This document shows, one piece after another, positions 1 to 8,000 of a stretch of DNA of 10,206 nucleotides. Location: assembly GCA_011334435.1 (NCBI GenBank), contig DTPJ01000400.1, positions 1 through 10,206 on the forward strand. The letters run 5' to 3'. Each line of letters starts with the position of its first letter. Position 1 is the first letter of the stretch. Below the pieces are notes generated by a model. The model was not told where the DNA came from. It did not search any database and was given only the letters and a program-made list of their open reading frames with translations. The position numbers and the translations under genes were made by a program. This stretch comes from Candidatus Poribacteria bacterium. Its GTDB lineage: Bacteria > Poribacteria > DTPJ01.

Positions 1-32
1 ATTTTGGCGTTTATCGTTTCTATAAATATGGC

Positions 33-45
33 GCCCCTTCGGGGC
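33..45. terminator. GC-rich hairpin, possible end of an upstream transcript
   Basis: GCCCC (33-37) and GGGGC (41-45) pair perfectly around a TTC loop, giving a 5-bp stem; a UUCG-loop alternative has a shorter stem. No run of T follows on the plus strand (TAAAAACAAC), so it does not meet the usual form of an intrinsic terminator. It could be an mRNA-stabilising 3' hairpin or part of a dispersed repeat. Confidence 0.25.
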
Positions 46-202
46 TAAAAACAACATTATCTCATATTAAAAATAACGTTTTTCCCTTAACTTAACGCCC
101 ATGGGATAAAGGGGGATTTTAAGACTTTCTTTCTATTAAAAACAAATTTGGTTAGCTAACAAAATCTTTTTAGCTTAAAATTGTCCAAAGTTTAATAACA
201 TT

Positions 203-208
203 AAGGAG
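203..208 (+). promoter_or_regulatory. Ribosome binding site of the cohesin-protein gene
   Basis: AAGGAG lies 11 bases before the ATG at 220, slightly long spacing but a good match to the anti-Shine-Dalgarno sequence. It supports 220 as the start, which is also the codon that opens a clean signal peptide. Confidence 0.7.
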
Positions 209-219
209 CAACTCTAAAA

Positions 220-1023
220 ATGAAGCATATAATAATAACAATGGTCATAACCTTATTATTTCTATCAGGTTTTGCTTATGCAGGAAGTGTTTCAATTGAC
301 TTAAAAATGGTAAAGCAAAATCTTAATGTGGGTGATAACTTGCCCGTAGAGGTCGTTATAGACAAAGTCACAGATTTAAAAGGGATCAATATACTCATAT
401 CTTTTGACTCTACAAAGTTGAGATATGTATCCATTTCAAGAAATGCAGTAATAGAGAAATTCACAGAAGATATAATTCCTGACGTTAACGAAGCCAACAC
501 TAACGGTAAATTTGAGTATTTAGCGGTGCTTGAAGGACCCGGCTCAGGAATAGAGATTCCCGGGGGGACTATCCTAACTATCAATTTTTCTATAAAAGCC
601 CCTGGCAACGTATGGGTAAAGTTGCTTCCAAACGAAATATCAATAGCTGATTCCACAGCAAACGCAATTCCTGCCAATATAGACCCAAATCAGCTTATAA
701 CAAATATCGGACAAGTTTTTGAGTTAACGGTTTTCAACTATCCAAATCCTGCTGATATTTCAGGTAAAACAACGATAAGATGTGTCTCTAAGGCAATTTT
801 AGATGGATTAGAAGCGAGAATATATGATATATCAGGTGAACTTGTCAAAACGATTGAATATAGAGATTTCAATTCTAATCAAGCACCAATATATGAATAT
901 GAATGGAATTGCAAAAATGAAAAAGATCAAGACGTGGCAAATGGAGTTTATATCTTATGGGTAAAAGCTAAACTTGGATCAGATGAGAAAAATCAAACTT
1001 GGAAGATAGCAGTGCTTCGTTAA
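220..1023 (+). CDS. Secreted cohesin-domain protein with FlgD/T9SS-like C-terminal Ig domain
   Basis: This 267-residue protein is predicted to be exported. Residues 1-21 form a typical signal peptide: a Lys-His start, a hydrophobic core, and cleavage likely after the AYA at 19-21. Residues about 24-163 resemble a cohesin domain: a start like 'VSIDLKMVKQNLNVGD', the internal pattern 'LKGINILISFDSTKLRYVS', and the late Gly-rich turn followed by 'ILTINFSIKAPG'. Cohesins bind dockerin modules, and the giant protein encoded two genes downstream carries a dockerin-like segment. Residues about 168-267 match the FlgD-like Ig fold often used as a C-terminal sorting or anchoring domain in Por-secreted proteins: NYPNP at 173-177, then 'ARIYDISGELVKTI', 'NGVYILWVKA' and a terminal 'WKIAVLR'. 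Two cysteines, C188 and C231, sit in this domain and might form a disulfide. The stop is 15-18 bases from the start of the barrel gene, so an operon is likely. The fold calls come from pattern recognition; partner binding is inferred. Confidence 0.85.
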   Translation: MKHIIITMVITLLFLSGFAYAGSVSIDLKMVKQNLNVGDNLPVEVVIDKVTDLKGINILISFDSTKLRYVSISRNAVIEKFTEDIIPDVNEANTNGKFEYLAVLEGPGSGIEIPGGTILTINFSIKAPGNVWVKLLPNEISIADSTANAIPANIDPNQLITNIGQVFELTVFNYPNPADISGKTTIRCVSKAILDGLEARIYDISGELVKTIEYRDFNSNQAPIYEYEWNCKNEKDQDVANGVYILWVKAKLGSDEKNQTWKIAVLR

Positions 1024-1028
1024 TATTT

Positions 1029-1034
1029 GGAGGA
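1029..1034 (+). promoter_or_regulatory. Ribosome binding site that fixes the PorV-like start
   Basis: GGAGGA at 1029-1034 ends 7 bases before the ATG at 1042 and 4 before the ATG at 1039. A longer in-frame reading begins at TTG 1027, but that codon overlaps this site and would place the Shine-Dalgarno sequence inside the gene. Spacing favours 1042, with 1039 possible. Confidence 0.75.
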
Positions 1035-1041
1035 AAACATG

Positions 1042-1971
1042 ATGCTTAAAACATACATTATAAATAGCTTAGCAATCTTAACTGTATTAATATTCTGTGT
1101 CAATATTTATGGATCAGCAGGAGATGGAGGAGATGCTGGTGCCTTTCTGAAAAATGGCATCGGTGTTAGACCAATATCAATGGGCAAAGCCTTTGTCGCA
1201 GTAGCAGATGACGCAAACGCAGGTTATTGGAATCCTGCTGGATTAGCAAAACTAAACCATCCTGAGATGAGCTTCATGTATTCCAATCCAATGAACTATG
1301 ATATAATCGGCGGAGGAGGCGTTAAAGACATCGGTTATCATACTCTTAGCATAGCATATCCATCAAGCTTTGGATCAATGGGATTAAATGTCGCTTATCT
1401 GAGTGTGGGTGATATATTCGTAGTCAAAGATGCTACCGGACCAACTGGCGAAAAATTTCAGGATAAAGAACTCGGAATCATCGCTTCTTATGCAAATAGT
1501 ATAACTGAACAGATTCAAATCGGCTTAAACTTAAAGTTTGTCAGACAGAGCCTCTGGGATAAAAAAGGGTCTGGAATGGGCTTGGATATAGGTGGTATAT
1601 ATGAACCGATGTATAACCTGACTTTTGGTATTATGCTAAATGATATTGTAAGCCCTAAAATAAAACTCATAGAGAATTCATATTCAATACCAAGAAAATT
1701 AACCGCAGGACTCTCTTATAAACTTATGGACGATAAGATACTTACTTCTGTAAGCGTTGATAAAGCAGGAGGGCGTTCACCAAATTTCCATATCGGCACA
1801 GAAGTTAGTCCTGTAAAAGACCTTTTCATCCGTGCAGGTTATACAACTGATACTGGCGAATTATCCGCTGGAATCGGTTTTCGCATATCCATTATTAGAC
1901 TTGACTATGGTTTGGGACTTCTCAGTCTCGGCTCTACACATCGTCTATCATTTACTATGGCATTACAATAG
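1042..1971 (+). CDS. PorV/PorQ-family outer-membrane beta-barrel protein
   Basis: The product is about 309 residues from ATG 1042 (310 from the adjacent ATG 1039). It begins with a signal peptide ending near 'NIYGSAG'. The mature N-terminus has the signature of the PorV/PorQ (UPF0164) family: 'AGAFLKNGIGVRPISMGKA', then 'FVAVADDANAGYWNPAGLA', followed by Met-rich strands ('EMSFMYSNPMNYD'). The rest is alternating amphipathic beta strands with Gly/aromatic turns, such as 'HTLSIAYPSSFGSMGLNVAY', and it ends in 'HRLSFTMALQ', as expected for a FadL-like barrel. PorV of type IX secretion is an outer-membrane shuttle that receives cargo with C-terminal sorting domains and passes it to the attachment machinery. 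Many candidate-phylum paralogues have no tested role, so a dedicated partner of the flanking secreted proteins is an inference. It lies directly after the cohesin gene and 105 bases before the giant gene. Family call strong, exact function uncertain. Confidence 0.88.
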   Translation: MLKTYIINSLAILTVLIFCVNIYGSAGDGGDAGAFLKNGIGVRPISMGKAFVAVADDANAGYWNPAGLAKLNHPEMSFMYSNPMNYDIIGGGGVKDIGYHTLSIAYPSSFGSMGLNVAYLSVGDIFVVKDATGPTGEKFQDKELGIIASYANSITEQIQIGLNLKFVRQSLWDKKGSGMGLDIGGIYEPMYNLTFGIMLNDIVSPKIKLIENSYSIPRKLTAGLSYKLMDDKILTSVSVDKAGGRSPNFHIGTEVSPVKDLFIRAGYTTDTGELSAGIGFRISIIRLDYGLGLLSLGSTHRLSFTMALQ

Positions 1972-1972
1972 T

Positions 1973-2050
1973 GGTTGAAAGGTTAAAAGTTGATGGTTAA
2001 AAGTCCCGTTATAAAATAAACCTTTAACTTTTAACCTTTAACCTTTAACT
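1973..2050. repeat. Opposed heptanucleotide repeat arrays forming an inverted repeat
   Basis: The right half is four tandem 7-mers: CCTTTAA (2021-2027), CTTTTAA (2028-2034), CCTTTAA (2035-2041) and CCTTTAA (2042-2048), then CT. The left half keeps the same 7-base period on the opposite strand: GGTTGAA, AGGTTAA, AAGTTGA, TGGTTAA from 1973 to 2000. As a result AAAGGTTAAAAGTT (1978-1991) and AACTTTTAACCTTT (2026-2039) are perfect reverse complements over 14 bases, with a 34-base loop. It fills most of the gap between the barrel gene and the giant gene. It resembles short tandemly repeated heptamers known from other bacteria such as cyanobacteria. An RNA hairpin here could modulate read-through or protect the upstream message, but it has no T-run like an intrinsic terminator. 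Confidence 0.8.
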
Positions 2051-2062
2051 ATATACATTTCT

Positions 2063-2067
2063 GGAGG
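2063..2067 (+). promoter_or_regulatory. Ribosome binding site of the giant gene
   Basis: GGAGG lies 9 bases before the ATG at 2077, the same strong core as before the barrel gene. It fixes the start of the giant reading frame, which immediately encodes a signal peptide. Confidence 0.8.
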
Positions 2068-2076
2068 AACTAAATC

Positions 2077-5000
2077 ATGTTCAATAAGTTTTGTGGCAAA
2101 ATTATTTTATTACCCTTACTAATTGTCATTTTTTTGATGATCCAAGTAGCATCTTCTTGGAGTGCAAATATATCTGGAACGGTAAATATAGAAGGAAGAA
2201 AGGATAAAAGCGGAGTTTTGATCACGATACAAGGGCGGAGTATGTCCGCTGTTACCGATAAAGATGGCAATTATACTATTCAAAATGTTCCTTCAGGCTC
2301 ATATACTATCACTGCGCAAAAACCCGGAAATATAAGTGCGATAAAATCAGATGTCGTTGTCGGCGCTAGTAATGTAAAGGTTGACTTTCAGTTGATCCCT
2401 GGCGACTTGAAGATAGATAACCAAATTAATCTTTTAGACAGAATCGTGCTTTCAAGTGTCTGGAAAACAAAAGTAGGCGATGTCAATTGGAATAGTATGA
2501 TGGATATATACGAAGATGGCGTTATTGATGAAAAAGACAGGGATTTGCTCCTATCTAATTGGCGAAAAGGCAACCCAAACGTTAAATTAGGCTCATTGTC
2601 AATAGATTCTAACCCATCAGGCGCATCAATTCTTGTCAACGGTGCAGATACAGGCTTTAAGACACCTTACACATTTCCTGGGCTTATCATCGGCGAATAC
2701 ACAATAACCCTCCAAATGAAAAACTATGCACCAGTGGAAGTTAAAGCACAAGTAAAAGAAAATCAAACACAGGTAATCCCAGCAGTAGTCCTTGATAATC
2801 AACCGCCAGACTTCACTAATTGGGCAACAGACCCTATTGACTTAACAGAAGACACCAAAGGAAGATTCCAAGTAATTGTCAGAGTAACTGATAAAGGCGG
2901 AAGTGGAATGGGTGATAAAATTCCACAATTCGCATATCACATCGGAGCGAATACCAGTTATAGCGATTATGGCGGATATAAACCGATGAAATCCATCGGT
3001 AATGATCTATGGAGCTTTGAAATACCAGAACCAACAGAAACTTGGGACTTCTATCGCGGAAAATATATCTATTATAAAGTTAAAGCAGAAGATTCCGCAG
3101 GAAACGTAGGAGAAAGCGTTGAACAACAAAAGCTTATAGTAAGCATTAATGATCCACCAACGGTCAGAATAATAAACGCATTCAGTATATGGCAAAAGGG
3201 CTTGCTAACAATAACCGCAGAGGCAAATGACGTTGATGGCACAATTACAGGTGTGCAGTTTGAATATAGCTTTGACAATGTCACTTGGACTCAAATAGGA
3301 CTTATGGTCACAAAACCGCCTTACTCCGTTTCTTGGGATACAAAAACAATTATCAAAGACGTAATGAAAAATGTTTGGGTTAGAGCAACAGCTTATGATA
3401 ACGATAACGCATCTGCTACATATATAACTCCAACAGGTTTTGGCATTGACAATCAAGCCCCTACAACAAGCCACGATTACGATGGTTCATGGCGCAACAA
3501 AGACTTCGTCATTACACTTAAATCCACAGATGGAAGCGGAATTGGTGTCGCAACTATTTCATACAGACTAAACAACGGTAGCAGACAAGACATAGATATA
3601 GATGGGCAAGCCAACGCCACCGTGCTTATAACAAAAGAGGACTCAGCAAATACCATAGAATACTGGAGCACTGATAAATTAGGAAATGAAGAACAGCATA
3701 AAACTTTATCAAATATAAAATTGGATAAAACTTCACCATTATTCACCGATTGGAAACAAGACCCCGTTGATCTGACAGAAGACACAAAAGGTAGATTCCG
3801 TATTTATGTTCAAATAGTTGACGATGGAAGCGGCATTGTCGGCAAAATTCCACAAATAGCCTATCGTATCGGCACTGACACCCAATATAGCAGTTATGAA
3901 AATATGATAACTGAGGACGGAAAAACATGGTATTTTAATATTATGGAACCAGCTAATACATGGGACTTTTATCGGGGAAAATACTTATATTATAAAGTCC
4001 AATGTAGCGATGTCGCAGGAAATTTAGGAGTAAGTTCTGAACGGACGGAATTGATAGACAGCATAAACGACCCACCAGTAGTTAGAATTGTAAGCTCATT
4101 CGCTACTTGGCAAAAAGGCGTCCTAAAAATAGATGCAACTGCATCAGATCAAGATGGGACTGTTACCAGCGTCCAGTTTGAGTATAGCCTTGATAAAGCG
4201 ACATGGAAGCCTATCGGTGCTACGCTTACATCAGCGCCATATTCAGTTGGATGGGATACTACCATAGCGATCCCACAAGCTCCTTCGGTTTGGATTAGAG
4301 TTACCGCTGTTGACAACGAAAATCTATCTGCAACATATCTCTATCCGACAAGCATTGGAATTGATAATCAACCACCAACGACAAGCGATGACTACAATGA
4401 TCTATGGCAAAAAGAAGATTTTGTTATAACCTTAACTGCAAATGATGGAAATGGAATAGGGGTATCAGCAAAGAATATAAGATATAAACTCAATAATGGC
4501 GAAGAAATGAACGTCCAAACAAACGGACAGCCCAAGATAACAGTTGAGGGCATCCATCAACTTGAATATTGGAGCATAGATGATCTCGGCAACGCTGAAG
4601 TCCATCGGATTGTGCAAAGCATAAAATTAGATAAAACACCGCCGACATTTGTAGATTGGACAAAAGACCCACCTAATTTGACAGAAGATAGCATAGGTCC
4701 ATTCCGAATATCCGTCCGTGTGAGTGATGGCGCAGGAAGCGGACTAACAGGCAAAATCCCTCAATTCGCTTATCATATCGGCAAAGAAACCAGTTATGGT
4801 GAATACGTCAATATGATCAAAGGAGAAGCCAAAGACGTATGGTATTATGACATACCTGAACCAGTAGGAACATGGGATAGCCTCAGAGGAAAATCTATAT
4901 ACTATAAGGCTAAAGTCCAAGACTTAGCTGGGAATATAACAGAAACACCAGAACAACAAGAAATTATTGACGATATAAATGATCCACCAACAGTCAAAAT

Positions 5001-8000
5001 AATAACTACCTTCAATCCATGGGAAAAGGGACAGTTAAAGATAGAAGCAGATGCTAATGATGTAGATGGATATATAACCAACGTTTTATTTGAATACAGC
5101 ACTAACAAAACCGACTGGAAACCGATCGGCACAGCGACAGCTTTTCCATATTCAATAATATGGGATACAAAAGGTGCAATCCCTCAAGTAGCTTTATCTG
5201 TTTGGGTAAAAGCAACTGCAACTGATAATAGCGGTGATCTTTCCAAAGAATTTGTTATACCTAATAGCTTTAAAATAGACAACGAAGCACCAGTTACAAG
5301 TCACAACTACGATGGCTCATGGCAAAATAAAAATTTTGTAATTGCTTTAACCGCAAATGATAAAAACGGCATTGGAGTAGCAAGCATATCATATAAGCTA
5401 AATGACTCAGCAAAACAGACTGTTCCCACAGACGGACAAACAGGAGTCCCAGTAAATATAACGACAGAAGGCTCTAATACACTTGAATATTGGAGTGTTG
5501 ATGGTCTTGGAAACGAAGAAACCCATAAAATTTTAACCAATATAAATTTAGATAAAACTCCCCCAAGATTCTCAGATTGGGAACAAATACCAGCTGATTT
5601 AACCGAAGATACAGTAGGAAAATTCCAAATAAGGGTTACCATAACTGACGCAACCAGCGGGATAACAGGAAGAACAGCCCAAATTGACTACCGTATAGGG
5701 TCTAATTCAAAATATGAAGGTTATAGGAATATGCAAACCAATGACGGCAAAATATGGTATTATGACATTCCAGAACCGACAGAGAAATGGGATTATTATC
5801 GCGGGGACTATGTCTATTACAAAGTAAAAATTGAGGACATCGCCAAGAATTCCGCAGAAAGCCTTGAAAGAAAAGAATTGATAGACAATGTGAATGATCC
5901 ACCCGTTGTCAGTCTCATAAGCTCCTTCAAAGATTGGGAAACAAAAGAAATTGAGATAAAGGCGAATGCTTCTGATCCAGATGGTTCAATTCCTTCAGTA
6001 CAATTCTCTTACAGCATAGACAACAAAACTTGGAATAATATAGGTTCGCCAGATATTACACCGCCATATTCAGTAATTTGGGATACAAAAGCTGATATTC
6101 CTGAATTAGCAAAATCCGTATGGGTAAAAGCGACCGCCATAGATTCTGACGATAAGACGGTATCAGTAGATAGTGAACCATCAAGAAAATTCGGCATTGA
6201 CAATCAATCGCCAATTGCAGGTAATTGGGCAAAAGCCCCTGATAACTTGACAGAAGACACAGCAGGACCATTTAGAGTAAGCGTTGAATTCACAGACGGC
6301 GAAGGTAGCGGAGTTAATAGAGTAGAACTAACTTATAAAATAGGCACAGGAACATATAAAGACTATCGCGATATGAGGCGTGAATCCAACGACGTATGGT
6401 ATTACGAGATCACCGAACCCAAAGGATGGGATCCATACAGAGGTCAGACAATATACTATAAAGCCCGTGCGACAGATATGGTCGGCAATATCAGCCCAGA
6501 AACAAAAGAACAACAAGAATTTATAGATGATATAAATGATCCACCAGCAGTCCAAATAACAACAACATACAAAGACTGGGAAAAAGGTTCAATACTTATC
6601 CAAGCAAGTGCATCAGATCAAGATGGCGAAGTCAAAACTGTTCAATTCCAATATAGCCTTGACAACACCAATTGGGTTGATGTAGGCAATCTACTTACAA
6701 AAACGCCTTATGCTGTGACATGGGATACTACCAAAGAAATAGAATTAGCTCCTAACGTTTGGCTAAAGGCAATCGCCACCGATAACAACGGTGCAACAGC
6801 AGAAGCACCTATCGCAAAAAGTTTTGGTATAGACAACAAACCGCCAGATTTCGCTAACTGGCGACTTACACCCGCAGATTTAACAGAAAGTTCAACTGAT
6901 CTATCATTGAAGGTTGAAGTTGAGATAACCGACCAGGGCAGTGGTGTAGATGAAACATCAGTCCAAATTAATTATAAGATAGCACAAGGCGTATATTCTG
7001 GCTATCAACCGATGTATAAAGATAGCGGAAATCGTTGGTATCGTGAGATCCCAAGACCCACAGGTAATTGGTCTAGCTATGCAGGAGAAAAGGTATATTA
7101 TAAGGTCAAAGTCACCGATAAAGCGGGAAACGTTATTGAAAGTGAAGAACGCACCGAATTAATAGACCCAACAACAGGAGTTATATCTGGCAATGTCAAT
7201 CCACGTGAAGCTTGGAGAGTAGCAAAAGTTACAGTCCAATTAAATGCCCAAACGGTTGCAGAAGTAGCAGTTAGCCAAGTTGATGGTAGCTATTCAGTAA
7301 AAGGATTAAGTCCCGGTTCCTATAACCTACAAATAAGTGCAATCGGTTTTGGCACAGATAAATCACAGTCAAACATTGAGGTCAAAGTCGGTCAAGTCAC
7401 ACCTATTCCTACTGTTGAGCTTTATACATACTCAGTTGAGACAATAGGACGTTCACAGGGCGGTAGAGTTGATTTCAGAGACGCAGAAATTAAGGACTAT
7501 AGCGTAACTATTGAAGGAAATACCTTTACAAAAGATACCAAAGTTGTTCTTGGATTCAGTGGTTTAGAGCCAACCAGTGTTCCAAACCCAACAGTCAAAA
7601 TATTAGGCAAGGCTATCGGCATAGGTTTTGAAGGAAAAGAGATATTCAAGCCGTTAAAACTCACATTACCACGTCCAAGTGGAATCACTGATCCGAAGTC
7701 CATCATGCTGTTCATCTATAACGGAATAGATTATAGAATGATCAGCAGAAATGATATTGCAACAAATGATACAACGATAACTGCTTATGTAATTCCGCCA
7801 GATGTCCAGAATTTCAGCGATCCCAACCATAAGTTTGACAGAGTTTTAAGCAAAACTGCGGACACAGTTTTCTATATACTGATCACAAAATTTGAAGAAC
7901 CCCAGTTGAATACAAATGATCTTGGTATCCGTAATCCAGTGTTATCGCTCGGAAAAATAACGGGCTATGTCCAACCAGTTATAACATCAGCAAGCAGAAA

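Larger units (their letters stand above)
1..219. other. Non-coding leader upstream of the cohesin-protein gene
   Basis: I see no credible coding frame here. The region is AT-rich and holds a small GC-rich hairpin (33-45), the palindrome CCCATGGG (98-105) and the palindrome GTTAGCTAAC (151-160). An imperfect C-rich/G-rich pairing, with CCCTTA near 84-89 and TAAAGGGGG near 107-115, could form a weak stem around the first palindrome. I could not find a well-spaced -35/-10 pair or a convincing Bacteroidota-type TAnnTTTG element, so the promoter of the downstream genes is not placed, although it probably lies here. The upstream neighbour is not visible. Confidence 0.6.

Noticed and set aside
148..181. 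Sigma-70 promoter from TTGGTT (148-153) and TAAAAT (176-181)
   Set aside because: The spacer is 22 bases, too long for a normal promoter, and no extended -10 is present.
276..677. Minus-strand open frame of 133 codons opposite the cohesin gene
   Set aside because: The plus-strand frame has a signal peptide, a recognised domain order and a good ribosome binding site; the antisense product shows none of these.
1027..1041. TTG start giving a five-residue longer barrel protein
   Set aside because: The codon overlaps the GGAGGA ribosome binding site and would put charged residues ahead of the signal peptide without a site of its own; ATG 1042 or 1039 fits.
1042..1125. Lipoprotein signal in the barrel protein around its signal-peptide cysteine
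   Set aside because: The residues before the cysteine (LIF-C) lack the small residue needed at position -1 of a lipobox, and PorV-type barrels normally use an ordinary signal peptide.
1973..2050. CRISPR array or intrinsic terminator at the heptamer repeats
   Set aside because: The units are 7 bases and contiguous, with no unique spacers of CRISPR size. The hairpin stem is AT-rich with a 34-base loop and is not followed by a T-run.
3154..6831. Recent DNA duplication or assembly collapse within the module array
   Set aside because: Copies agree in protein pattern but differ at many bases and codons, and no long identical stretches are visible, so mis-assembly through identical repeats is unlikely.
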